The position numbers and the translations under genes are program-made. This document shows positions 1 to 8,191 of a stretch of 64,000 nt of DNA, one piece after another (position 1 is the first letter of the stretch; every line of letters starts with the position of its first letter). The DNA comes from Candidatus Paracaedibacter symbiosus (GTDB lineage: Bacteria; Pseudomonadota; Alphaproteobacteria; Paracaedibacterales; Paracaedibacteraceae), in contig NZ_JQAK01000001.1 of assembly GCF_000757605.1 (NCBI RefSeq), positions 289,396 through 353,395 of the forward strand, in the 5' to 3' direction. Under the pieces are notes generated by a model. It had not been told where the DNA came from, did not search any database, and worked only from the letters and a program-made list of their open reading frames with translations.

Positions 1-1564
1 CAATTTTGATTTGGACTTGATAAGGCGTTACTTCAGCAAAGAAAATGCGTGCTTCTTTATCATACTCGTTGTTGGCAACTTCAGGATCCGTTGTAATATT
101 GCCATATATAACACCTGATTTATTGTTCAGCATCTCACGAATTTTAAAGGGAATGGCATACTGAATATTCTTTGCTTCCGGAATTTGGTACGTCTTTGTT
201 TGTTGATCCAGAACATCACTAGTCGTGAGGGATTTATAGCTAAAGGTAGCTGATTTCAAATTATTGACGTAAAGCGGCGCATCGCTATCTACTTGTTTTT
301 CCAAAATCACAGTGCGGCTTGGAAGAACGAAGTTTGGCTTGCGATCATCTAGTTTGATTGTCACAGAAAATGGTGACGCAAGCGGCCGACCAAACTCATC
401 AACAAAGCCAGGATCAGGCGTTTTTCCTATCCGTTTTTGGACGCTTCGATAAAGACGCTGCCACCAAGACTTCTCACCTCCATCAACGGAAAAGGTATAG
501 TCAGTGGCAGCTTTAAGGCCCATGGGAAGCACGACATTATAGTTTCTATCTGACGTAGCTTTATAGCTGAGCCTAGAATAGTTACCCCACTCTCCCCAAA
601 CATTAGTATCTTTTTTACCGGCTGTTGGATCTGGTTTAATATCAATATTCTTTTTCGCAATAGAGCGTAAAACGGGTGAAGTGAAAACAAGACTGATCTG
701 TTCTTGCGGATTACAACGCTGATCATCTTTTTGTGGATTCTTTTCGGTAAATAAAATAGGCTCGCTCTGCCGACTTTGATTATTTAAGCGGCAGCTAAAA
801 CCAATAAATTTAAAGGTATCAAAGGTCGTAAAGTATATCTTTTTCTCATTTTCACGGCCCTCTTCGCTTCCTTCAATCGCTTTAATGCCAGGTTCAATAC
901 GTAATTCATAATGCGTATGTGAATTCAGTTCTTCTACTGGCTCAATCAACCAATTGCGTATTTCTTTTAAATTGGTTTTTTGGTCCTCCTTATCCCTCTC
1001 GGGATGATCGGGAGTTGCTTTAACAGCAACACGGCCTTTAGAATTGTCTTTTATAGCAAAATAAAGATGGGCCTCAATGGATTCCCTGGTCACTGGCATA
1101 TTAAATGATACCCCAATTGCGGGATGCGTCGGTGACTTCCAAGTGCGCAAATCTAATGAAGTTAATGAAGGAAGTTTTGTGGTAAATTCGTGTTTGACTT
1201 CTTTTTCTAAGAAAGAACCATCTAAGGCTTTCACTCCTGGCTTAATGATAACCGTGTATTTTTCCGCCTTTTTAAGACAGTTTTCCGCCTGAACATTCAA
1301 GACCAGCGTCTTCTCATTAATCCACTGCCATTGTCCCTTCAGCTCGGGGGTAATTGAAACTCCTATCTCTGCTACGGTAGGGATCTGACCCAATTTAGCC
1401 ATAGGCCGATCAAATTCTATGACAATCTGCCCAGTTTCAGGAATGTTTTCCCCTTCTGGTGTCACACGGACAACTTGGAGGGGCTGTGTGGATTCAGATG
1501 CTTCTTCTGCGTGAACACAAAGGCAAAGGCTCACAAAAACAAGAAAAGATTTTATCGACAACAT
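1..1564 (-). CDS. Alpha-2-macroglobulin-like protein, N-terminal part (gene runs off the window)
   Basis: The minus-strand frame from the ATG at 1564 stays open to base 2 (about 521 residues), so the C-terminal part lies outside the window. The protein starts with a Sec signal peptide (hydrophobic FLVFVSLCLCV, then HAEEASES) with no convincing lipobox. A macroglobulin/Ig-like domain follows, with VVRVTPEGE, IVIEFDRPM and WQWINEKTLVL, as in bacterial YfhM-type alpha-2-macroglobulins. These are large periplasmic proteins (about 1500-1900 residues) that trap proteases and often pair with penicillin-binding protein 1C. The thioester region would be in the missing part, so whether it has the CxEQ motif cannot be told. 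Family assignment rests on domain style, not on the diagnostic motif. The gene has no close upstream neighbour. Confidence 0.7.
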   Translation of the reverse strand, partial: MLSIKSFLVFVSLCLCVHAEEASESTQPLQVVRVTPEGENIPETGQIVIEFDRPMAKLGQIPTVAEIGVSITPELKGQWQWINEKTLVLNVQAENCLKKAEKYTVIIKPGVKALDGSFLEKEVKHEFTTKLPSLTSLDLRTWKSPTHPAIGVSFNMPVTRESIEAHLYFAIKDNSKGRVAVKATPDHPERDKEDQKTNLKEIRNWLIEPVEELNSHTHYELRIEPGIKAIEGSEEGRENEKKIYFTTFDTFKFIGFSCRLNNQSRQSEPILFTEKNPQKDDQRCNPQEQISLVFTSPVLRSIAKKNIDIKPDPTAGKKDTNVWGEWGNYSRLSYKATSDRNYNVVLPMGLKAATDYTFSVDGGEKSWWQRLYRSVQKRIGKTPDPGFVDEFGRPLASPFSVTIKLDDRKPNFVLPSRTVILEKQVDSDAPLYVNNLKSATFSYKSLTTSDVLDQQTKTYQIPEAKNIQYAIPFKIREMLNNKSGVIYGNITTDPEVANNEYDKEARIFFAEVTPYQVQIKI

Positions 1565-2071
1565 GATATTACATACGTCAAAGAGAGTACTGCTTTCGAC
1601 ATTAGATTATAATGATTAATAATTCTAGGGGGAAATAAAATTGTTAATTTTAAAAGGAGTGACTTTGTAAAATCTTAAAGATTGTTGTGTATGCTAAAAA
1701 CAGAGGTTCTTCACTCCATATTATAATTGTTATAATTGATGTGTTCCAAAACTTTCGCCAATTATTTAGAACATTCTTAATCAAAAGAAGGATCATCAAT
1801 GCTTTTAGTAGCTTTAATTTATTTAAGCTCCGCTTAATGCCCAACTCAAAAAAAACTTAGAAAAAGAATTCACTGATCCTATTATTTCTTCTGCTAAAAT
1901 GAGACGCTTGGAGGCTCCCCAACAAGCTAATAGCAACCTCCATCGGCTCTCAAGTTCTAGAATTAAGGTAGTAGGTTCTGCGCACCTTTCGTGAGATGAG
2001 ACTATTTTAGCCTTTTCAGCTAAAAATGTCTCATGATCATCTCTGCGTAAATGAGGGGCAAAAGAATCTAA
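1565..2071. other. Intergenic region with an imperfect hairpin repeat
   Basis: About 500 bases without a gene I can support; a short AT-rich frame at 1650-1844 has no protein character. The notable element is an inverted repeat at 1996-2034, described separately. The region lies between the starts of the macroglobulin-like gene and the end of the helicase gene, both on the minus strand, so the macroglobulin promoter should be here. Confidence 0.5.
1996..2034. repeat. Imperfect inverted repeat, arms ATGAGAC..TTTTAGC / GCTAAAA..GTCTCAT
   Basis: Arms at 1996-2011 and 2019-2034 pair over 16 positions with two mismatches around a 7-base loop. The right arm, GCTAAAAATGTCTCA, recurs in other intergenic spaces at about 18726-18740 and 28349-28363, and a left-arm-like TGAGACTAT is at 10542-10550. 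No T-run follows on either strand, so it is more likely a dispersed palindromic repeat than an intrinsic terminator, though it lies just past the helicase stop codon. Confidence 0.5.
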
Positions 2072-3733
2072 TTAAGCGCGATTAAATTTATTTGACCGAT
2101 TTTCATTACGCGAAACGCCAAAAGGTTTGTCACTACTTCCAGATTCGCTTTTTGATTTACGTCCTTTTGCAGCAAATGGCTTACCAGAGCGTTCTTCTCC
2201 AAAACCGCCGGAGCGCTTTTTGTCACCGAAACCACCGGGGGATCGTTCTTCTCCAAAACCGCCGGAGCGCTTTTTGTCACCGAAACCGCCGGAGGATCGT
2301 TCTTCTCCAAAACCGCCGGAGCGCTTTTTGTCACCGAAACCACCGGAGGATCGTTCTTTTCCAAAACCGCCGGAGCGCTTTTTGTCACCAAAACTACCGG
2401 AGGATCGTTCTTCTCCAAAACCGCCGGAGCGCTTTTTGTCACCGAAACCACCGGAGGATCGTTCTTCTCCAAAACCGCCGGAGCGCTTTTTGTCACCAAA
2501 ACCACCAGAACGTTCTCTAGACTCTTCCGAACGCCCACGACCAAAGCCTCCGCCGCCAGAAGAACGTCCACGAGCAAAGCCGCCACCACCAGAACGTCCT
2601 CTAGAACCTTCAGATCTTTGTTGCTTGTTTGCTGCTTCTAATTTTGCTTTTTCAGGATCCATCATGATTTCAATGGCGCGCCATAGGCGATTGTCTTCCG
2701 GACCAATAAGACACAAAGAATTTCCTTGAGCACCCGCACGGCCCGTACGACCGATACGATGGATATAATCTTCTGGGCACTGGGGCAAGTCATAGTTGAT
2801 CACATGCTTGACGTGGGGAATATCTAGACCGCGTGCCGCAATATCGGTACAAACCAAAACGCGATTTCTGCCGTTACGGAAGTTTCTCACAACAAGTTCC
2901 CGTTTACGCTGACGTAAGTCACCATGAAAGGCATCCGCTGTATGGCCTTCATCATACAACTTTTCAGCCAGCTGATCAGCGGAACGCTTTGTTTTAACGA
3001 AAATGATTACCGATCCCTCACGGTCATTTAACTGAGTCAAAAGTTCTGGATATTTTTGGCCATGGGAAAGACGAACAACTTCTTGCGTGATATTATCAGA
3101 GGCTTTTGTTGTGGCATCCACAGAAATACGTTCGTGATCTGCTAAGTACATATGAGCCAAACGCATAATTGACTTAGGCAAGGTTGCGGAAAACATCATT
3201 GTCTGACGTTCTTCTGGCATATATTGCGCAATTTCTTCCAATTGAATGCTAAAACCCATGTCAAGCATGCGGTCAGTTTCATCCAAAACCCAAAATTTTG
3301 TATTTTTTAAGGAAAGACTTCTGCGCTTTAAGTGATCGATTGTACGACCCGGCGTTCCAATGATGACACGCGGCGTTGCTCTAAGTTGGTCAAACTGCTT
3401 CCTCATTTCTTCGCCACCAATCAACAAGGCTACTTTCAGGCCTAGTTTTTGACCAGCAAGTTTACGAACCGCGTCGCGTACCTGAATTGCAAGTTCACGA
3501 GTTGGAACCAAAATCAATGCGCCATCAGTTGGATTGTTGATAAGCTGTTGTAGCATAGGAATAGCATAGGCAATCGTCTTACCCGTGCCAGTTTGTGCAG
3601 ATGCCAAAACATTGCGTCCAGCCAAGACAAATGGGATTGCTTGTTCCTGAATAGGAGTTGGAGTTGTGATCCCCTCTGATTTTAGTGTTTCGACTAAACC
3701 ATCATTGAGACCAAAAGAAGAAAAATTCGTCAT
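2072..3733 (-). CDS. DEAD-box ATP-dependent RNA helicase, RhlE-like, with repetitive C-terminal tail
   Basis: 553 residues from the ATG at 3733, chosen because GAGGT sits about 10 bases upstream and the protein then begins MTNFSSFGL, the normal start of the Q motif; a frame extends 15 residues further but has no SD. Visible motifs: Q motif (PTPIQEQAI), P-loop AQTGTGKT (46-53), TPGR, motif II DETD at 151-154 instead of DEAD, SATLP, ARGLDIPHV and HRIGRTGRAG. The core ends near residue 370. The tail is Gly/Arg/Ser-rich with six 18-residue repeats (GGFGDKKRSGGFGEERSS type), then a basic end. RGG-like tails usually bind RNA non-specifically. The family unwinds RNA duplexes in ribosome assembly and mRNA decay, and RNase J is also encoded in this window. 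Single-gene transcription unit. Confidence 0.95.
   Translation of the reverse strand: MTNFSSFGLNDGLVETLKSEGITTPTPIQEQAIPFVLAGRNVLASAQTGTGKTIAYAIPMLQQLINNPTDGALILVPTRELAIQVRDAVRKLAGQKLGLKVALLIGGEEMRKQFDQLRATPRVIIGTPGRTIDHLKRRSLSLKNTKFWVLDETDRMLDMGFSIQLEEIAQYMPEERQTMMFSATLPKSIMRLAHMYLADHERISVDATTKASDNITQEVVRLSHGQKYPELLTQLNDREGSVIIFVKTKRSADQLAEKLYDEGHTADAFHGDLRQRKRELVVRNFRNGRNRVLVCTDIAARGLDIPHVKHVINYDLPQCPEDYIHRIGRTGRAGAQGNSLCLIGPEDNRLWRAIEIMMDPEKAKLEAANKQQRSEGSRGRSGGGGFARGRSSGGGGFGRGRSEESRERSGGFGDKKRSGGFGEERSSGGFGDKKRSGGFGEERSSGSFGDKKRSGGFGKERSSGGFGDKKRSGGFGEERSSGGFGDKKRSGGFGEERSPGGFGDKKRSGGFGEERSGKPFAAKGRKSKSESGSSDKPFGVSRNENRSNKFNRA
2190..2512 (-). repeat. 54-bp tandem repeat, about six units, inside the helicase gene
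   Basis: Six nearly identical 54-base units encode 18-residue repeats alternating GGFGDKK and RSGGFGEERSS. Units differ by only a few bases (for example GSFG for GGFG, GKERSS for GEERSS), so the copies are recent or homogenised. The repeat keeps several other frames open on both strands; those are artefacts. Copy number may vary between strains by slippage without breaking the reading frame. Confidence 0.9.
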
Positions 3734-4283
3734 TAAAAAAACCTCGAAAAGCAATAAAGCTTCACGAGAATGACTCACCCAGCTTTTGTTGCTATTATAT
3801 TGTGTATATTTGATAATGTGGACTTAAAGGGGAAATATGCTACTTAAGTATTCAAACATTCATAAATTCTAGCCTTGTGCATCATGCTGAACTTGCGTGG
3901 CATCTGCTAATTACGAGATCCTGAAATAAAGGCAGGATGATCATAAGGCATAAATTTATCGTTTGAAGGGAAATAGTAAAATCCCAAATTCGACATCATT
4001 TATTGTTTCCTTAACAGATATGCGGATTTTTAACGAATAAGTCAACTGCAAAATAGTATTTGACATTTTATTCAAACCAAATTACCTGTAAAGAAGTACG
4101 AGTAAACGTTGCATAAACCGTTAATTTTTAGGGTTAATTTGATGTCTAACGTCAATATGTTTTTTTATTTAACTCATCTGCCCACATCTCTCTTTTTCTC
4201 CACCTCCGCTAAGCGGAGCATTATTTATAGTTAGTCTATTAAATGCCTCCTTTCTCTGTGATAACCGGGAATCTTAGATTAAA
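3734..4283. other. Intergenic region between divergent helicase and MFS genes
   Basis: About 550 AT-rich bases with no credible coding frame; both flanking genes must be transcribed from here. The only clear structure is a short perfect hairpin, CTCCGC-TAA-GCGGAG at 4204-4218, about 65 bases before the MFS start. No T-run follows it, so it is more likely an operator or mRNA leader hairpin than a terminator. Confidence 0.4.
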
Positions 4284-5534
4284 ATGCCAAGAGAGAGTAA
4301 AGTTAAAATGTCTACATCACGTTCTATTGCTTGGGCGATGTGGTTTATTACCTCTATTTTTTATGCCTATCAATATATTTTAAGGGTTATGCCCAACATT
4401 ATGATGGCTGATATTCTCCAACAATTCAGCATCGACACCCTCACTTTTGGCCAATTTTCTGGTGTTTATTATGTCGGTTATTCTTTAATGCATTTGCCTA
4501 TCGGTATTATGCTTGACCGATTTGGCCCTAAAAAAATTCTGCCAATTTGTATTATTATGACCGTTATCGGCTTGTTACCAATCATATTTGCTGAGTACTG
4601 GATTTATCCCATTCTTGGACGCGCCCTTATTGGTATGGGATCATCGGCTGCTATTTTAGGAAGCTTTAAAGTCATTCGCCTCACCTTTAACGAAAATCGT
4701 TTTACCGGTATGTTAAGTTTGACCACCGCTATCGGTTTGATCGGCGCCATTTATGGTGGTGGTCCTGTCAGCTATCTATGCGCCACCATGGGCTATAAAG
4801 CTGTTGTTACCTGCTTTGCCATTATGGGATTGATATTGGCAACTGCGACCTATTTCATTGTTCCCAATATTAAGTCAACGCCTAATACAACAGTTTTAAG
4901 CGACATACGGGAAGTTTTCTCCACGCCAAAAGTAATTATTGTTTGCTTGTTAGCCGGCTTGATGGTTGGCCCGTTAGAAGGCTTTGCCGACGTCTGGGGC
5001 ACAGCTTTTTTAAAGAAAGCCTACGGATGTGATGACACATTTGCCGCCAGCCTCCCTTCTTTAATTTATATTGGGATGTGTTTTGGTTCTCCTTTGTTGA
5101 GCTTTGTTGCAGAGAAAAGCAATAGCTATTTCGGCACCATTATTGCCGCAGCTGTAATCATGGCATTGAGCTTTTTTGCTCTTATTTTTAATTATACCAC
5201 CATCAGCAGCATGGGTGTAATGTTCATTGCAATTGGGGTGTGTAGCGCCTATCAAATCCTCGCCATCTATAAAGCCTCTACTTACGTTAAAGAGCACGTT
5301 GTAGGCCTAACAACCGCCGTGGCTAACATGATCATCATGATCTTTGGTTACGCTTTTCACAGTGCTATTGGGGGTATTATCGAAATAATGGGTGGCCCCC
5401 ACACTCTGGAAGCATTTACTCTCGGCATCAGCGTTGTTCCGGTGACATTAACGATTGGGGCGATTGGATTTATAGCTTTAGTCTTATATGAGCGTCTTAC
5501 ATTTCAGCCATCAGCAGAATTGGTGGGGGCATAA
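4284..5534 (+). CDS. MFS transporter
   Basis: 416 residues, about the usual length for a 12-helix major facilitator. Hydrophobic segments run throughout, and the loop between helices 2 and 3 has GIMLDRFGPKKIL, the MFS motif A (GxxxDRxGRR type). SMHLPIG-like and GRALIGMGSSAAILGS segments are also typical. Substrate unknown; related transporters are common in intracellular gammaproteobacteria and symbiotic alphaproteobacteria. The start is uncertain: an ATG at 4308 (MSTSRSIAW) has GAGAGAG about 10 bases upstream and would remove eight charged residues. The gene is convergent with holB, with 22 bases between the stop codons. Confidence 0.85.
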   Translation: MPRESKVKMSTSRSIAWAMWFITSIFYAYQYILRVMPNIMMADILQQFSIDTLTFGQFSGVYYVGYSLMHLPIGIMLDRFGPKKILPICIIMTVIGLLPIIFAEYWIYPILGRALIGMGSSAAILGSFKVIRLTFNENRFTGMLSLTTAIGLIGAIYGGGPVSYLCATMGYKAVVTCFAIMGLILATATYFIVPNIKSTPNTTVLSDIREVFSTPKVIIVCLLAGLMVGPLEGFADVWGTAFLKKAYGCDDTFAASLPSLIYIGMCFGSPLLSFVAEKSNSYFGTIIAAAVIMALSFFALIFNYTTISSMGVMFIAIGVCSAYQILAIYKASTYVKEHVVGLTTAVANMIIMIFGYAFHSAIGGIIEIMGGPHTLEAFTLGISVVPVTLTIGAIGFIALVLYERLTFQPSAELVGA

Positions 5535-5556
5535 AAAGCTTTCAGGGTAGAGTGAA

Positions 5557-6567
5557 TTAAGTAAATTCCTTCATTAGGTGTGGCGACTCAAAACATAGGA
5601 ACGCTGCCGTTAATAAAGTTGCAAAGTCAAGATGGGCGTCTTTTGCGTTTTGCAACAACAAGGATAACTTCTCTTGAACTAAAAGCCAATGCGAAGGAAT
5701 ACGGAGATTCGCCAAAGGCAAAAGCGTATCATGTCGTAAGACGAAAGAGTTTTGCTGACTTTTCAGTAAAACCAGCTGACATGAAATCCAGGGAAGAAGG
5801 ATCAGCATTATTTGTGCTAATGGATCTCCTTTTTCAAAACCCCCAACAAATTGCTGGAGGGATGTCAAACGATTTGCCATAACCGCCTGCAAGACATTTA
5901 TGACTTCCTCCAAAAGGTCGTTAAGCGCAAATTTTTCAAGCTCTAGGAGCTGACCAATACTTCCATTCGCCAACGCATAAGCTAATGGGTCAGGAACTTT
6001 ACCTAAAACCTCAGTTAATACCTCTTGGGTGAGGATGTCAAAAGACAGCAAGCAACAACGTGACCTAATTGTTGGTAAAATGCGCCCTACTGAATGACAG
6101 ACGAGCAGGATTAATACTTGTTTTGGCGGTTCTTCTAAGATTTTCAATAAGGCGTTGGCGGCATTTCGATTCAACTCTTCGATGGCATCAATAATAATCA
6201 CCCGCCATCCTGGAAATGCGGCCGATTGATGCACAAAATCCGCAATTTTACGGATACCTTCCACAGTAATATCGTTGGCAGGCTTACCGTCTTCATCCAA
6301 TTCCTTTTCGATAATCAACAAATTGGGATGGGATTTTTGATCAATCAACGTATCGAAAAATTGGTCATTCCCTTGATCTGCTTTTAAAAGGGTACGTGCA
6401 GTTTGATAGGCAAACGTTGCTTTGCCAATTCCTTTTTGACCAACAAGCAACCATGCTGGATGTAGCTTGTTTTCGCTGAATTGGCGCTGTAGCAATTGCC
6501 ATTGCCCCTCGTGACCAAGGAGTTGTTTTTGCAAGCGTGGGGGCAAGGTTGTATCTAGAGGGATCAT
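5557..6567 (-). CDS. holB: DNA polymerase III subunit delta'
   Basis: 336 residues from the ATG at 6567, which has AAGGA close upstream; a TTG six codons further up is less likely. It is the AAA+ clamp-loader subunit delta' that helps load the beta clamp on DNA. Seen: the degenerate P-loop VGQKGIGKATFAY (42-54), the sensor-region string NALLKILEEPP, and the TIRSRC motif that places the arginine finger. HPAWLLVGQ matches alphaproteobacterial HolB. Clamp-loader delta' normally does not hydrolyse ATP. The tmk gene often found beside holB is not here. Confidence 0.9.
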   Translation of the reverse strand: MIPLDTTLPPRLQKQLLGHEGQWQLLQRQFSENKLHPAWLLVGQKGIGKATFAYQTARTLLKADQGNDQFFDTLIDQKSHPNLLIIEKELDEDGKPANDITVEGIRKIADFVHQSAAFPGWRVIIIDAIEELNRNAANALLKILEEPPKQVLILLVCHSVGRILPTIRSRCCLLSFDILTQEVLTEVLGKVPDPLAYALANGSIGQLLELEKFALNDLLEEVINVLQAVMANRLTSLQQFVGGFEKGDPLAQIMLILLPWISCQLVLLKSQQNSFVLRHDTLLPLANLRIPSHWLLVQEKLSLLLQNAKDAHLDFATLLTAAFLCFESPHLMKEFT

Positions 6568-6699
6568 AGGTTCCTTACAATTCAAATTTCAAGCCGTCAC
6601 TGCGAGGCGTTTTAACAATATGCTGCATACTAACCAATTATTCAGAAAATATGAATAAGATAAAACTATGATCTATAAAGAAAAAGGTATACACACAAA
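6568..6699. other. Short spacer with a fragment of a GC-rich palindromic element
   Basis: The divergent promoter region of holB and the small secreted protein. It contains CCGTCACTGCGAGGCG near 6594-6609, which resembles one edge of the dispersed palindromic elements (CGTCATTGCGAG type) seen in Rickettsiales and other intracellular bacteria. Only one partial copy is present. Confidence 0.25.
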
Positions 6700-7152
6700 A
6701 TGCTTCCCTATCTTCTTTTTTTAGCGACAGCTGCCTCAGCTAGTACGCCCTCACAAACAGCTAAATTCAATTTAACGCGCGAAATTTGCGCTCAACTTGT
6801 TGTCAATAACAAACCCGATGATTCTATTAATTATTCATCCGGCATTGATACTAAAGGGAAAAAAGTTGTCCCTGCTGATCTCAATGGCAGTCCAGGCACC
6901 AAAAATTTTGGCCTTGGGGATGAGGTCCATATTAATTTACAGGCGTACATGGGTAGATTAGTAAAACCTTTTCCCCGTCCCAAAAAGGGAAACACTGACT
7001 ATGTAAATCCTTTTATCAATGGGAGTCAAGTTGACATTGGATCCATTGATGTTCACAAGGATGGTAAAATTTGGATTAATGGTGTGCCCGCTTTTGATGA
7101 AGATCAGGCTAAAATCGAAGAAGCATGCCGCAAAAAATTTCCCAACTTATAA
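6700..7152 (+). CDS. Small secreted protein of unknown function
   Basis: 150 residues with an N-terminal signal peptide (MLPYLLFLATAASAS). The mature part has a conserved look: one Cys in REICAQLV, VVPADLNG, a stretch of short beta-like segments, GSIDVHKDGKIWINGVPAF and a C-terminal EEACRKKFPNL with a second Cys that could form a disulfide with the first. I recall similar small periplasmic proteins (PADL.G ... VG.l.v...G.v..NG.pl) in other alphaproteobacteria, but none with a known function. Monocistronic, divergent from holB. Confidence 0.65.
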   Translation: MLPYLLFLATAASASTPSQTAKFNLTREICAQLVVNNKPDDSINYSSGIDTKGKKVVPADLNGSPGTKNFGLGDEVHINLQAYMGRLVKPFPRPKKGNTDYVNPFINGSQVDIGSIDVHKDGKIWINGVPAFDEDQAKIEEACRKKFPNL

Positions 7153-7231
7153 AGGAATTTAGAGCACAAAAGGAAAGATACTCGCCCTTTATTATTATCT
7201 TTATGTGAATGAGGGGCGAGAAAGGCTAGCT

Positions 7232-7545
7232 TTAATTACAATTATTTTTATGAGATTCGACGAATAGGCTCCCTGCTTCATCGTCCGTGAGTACCTCATT
7301 ATCCATTAAATATTGTATTAGATCACTAGAAAAACCTCTAGGCATTTCTTTTGCACATTGCTTTAATCCTCTTTTGTTAATCTTCTTATCAATGAAAATT
7401 ACCTGGGCTCACCTCATATTTATTAACAGAATCCACACATTTCCCGTCCCGGCAAATTAATTTCAAGGAAGGATAAAATAAAGGGGGAGGAAACGAGCTG
7501 CAAGAAAGCTGGCAAGCGGTTAAGCTCTGGACAATAAAAAAAGAC
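7232..7545 (-). pseudogene. Possible frameshifted remnant of a small Cys-containing secreted protein
   Basis: Two adjoining minus-strand frames read as protein. The upstream one, about 7545 to 7395, gives LTACQLSC, KLICRDGKCVDSVNKYEVS and ends in a stop. The downstream one, about 7410 to the stop at 7232, gives KKINKRGLKQCAKEMPRG, SSDLIQYLMDNEVLTDDEAG and FVESHKNNC. Neither has a credible start, and a single frameshift near 7400 would join them. The Cys content recalls the secreted Cys-motif proteins at 23905 and 46788. It could be chance, so confidence is low. Confidence 0.3.
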
Positions 7546-7566
7546 GACCAACAGGCCGTCTTTTTT
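7537..7566 (-). terminator. Intrinsic terminator of rpsU
   Basis: Arms AAAAAAGACGACC (7537-7549) and GGCCGTCTTTTTT (7554-7566) pair with one G-T-type mismatch around the loop AACA. Read on the minus strand the stem ends in a T-run, 25 bases past the rpsU stop. A/T runs on both sides could let it work in both directions. Confidence 0.85.
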
Positions 7567-7590
7567 AGCGTTTATTAATCGTGGAATAGA

Positions 7591-7794
7591 TTAATACCCT
7601 TCACGATCCATGCGCTTGCGCATAAGCTTGCGAAAACGGCGAACTGCTTCGGCTTTTTCACGAGCTTTTTTGATTGAAGGCTTTTCAAAATGACGCCGCA
7701 ATTTCATCTCACGATAAACTCCTTCACGCTGCATCTTTTTCTTCAGCACGCGTAAAGCTTGGTCGACGTTATTGTCACGAACTACAACTTCCAC
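7591..7794 (-). CDS. rpsU: 30S ribosomal protein S21
   Basis: 67 residues, the usual size of S21. [25 protein letters not shown] is its typical start (positions 1-25) and the rest is strongly basic, ending [14 protein letters not shown]21 joins the small subunit late and helps initiation by contacting the mRNA. Single gene with its own terminator; the upstream ~400-base gap should hold the promoter. Confidence 0.97.
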   Translation of the reverse strand: MEVVVRDNNVDQALRVLKKKMQREGVYREMKLRRHFEKPSIKKAREKAEAVRRFRKLMRKRMDREGY

Positions 7795-8191
7795 GAAAAA
7801 TCAACTCCCTTCTAAAACAAGTAGTTAACCCACAAATCATAAGTATAAACTTAGTATGGACTTATAAAGTATCTAATTTTCTCTGTCATATCAAGTAAAT
7901 ATCCTCATAGATTGGATTAGAGAGGGGAAAGACAGCCTCACATGCAACAATATAACTAGAATTTAACTTGCAAAAATGGCAATATGATACATGATTAATA
8001 CGAATCCCACCTAAGAAATGTTCTTTTATTAGCAGATATCACAAGATTCACAAAACCTACCAAATTTGGGGTTTATTTTTCTTCGAAACCAGCTGAAATT
8101 ACATTTAAATGTCGATCACAGATTTTAAGTGATTTTTTAAAGAAAATACCTCAAAATCCTGCTTAAGAAACAATCTATCAATAACCAGACT
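7795..8191. other. Intergenic region between divergent rpsU and the PRPP synthetase-like gene
   Basis: About 400 AT-rich bases holding promoters for both genes. I see no conserved RNA, repeat or further coding frame. Confidence 0.4.

Noticed and set aside
150-151. A CRISPR array or phage genes
   Set aside because: No direct repeats with unique spacers, no cas genes, and no phage structural genes are visible anywhere in the window; the tandem arrays at 2190, 41964 and 43843 have no spacers.
1650-1844. Short minus-strand frame upstream of the macroglobulin-like gene
   Set aside because: AT-rich, no SD, no protein-like pattern.
2068-2729. Extra open frames on both strands across the helicase repeats
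   Set aside because: These are shadows of the 54-bp repeat; the helicase frame has all family motifs.
3281-3300. DETD in place of DEAD in helicase motif II as evidence of a defective enzyme
   Set aside because: The Asp-Glu pair that coordinates Mg is intact, and DETD occurs in alphaproteobacterial RhlE-like proteins as I recall, so it is a variation and not a loss.
5580-5882. Plus-strand frame opposite holB
   Set aside because: Runs inside the holB coding sequence without a start signal.
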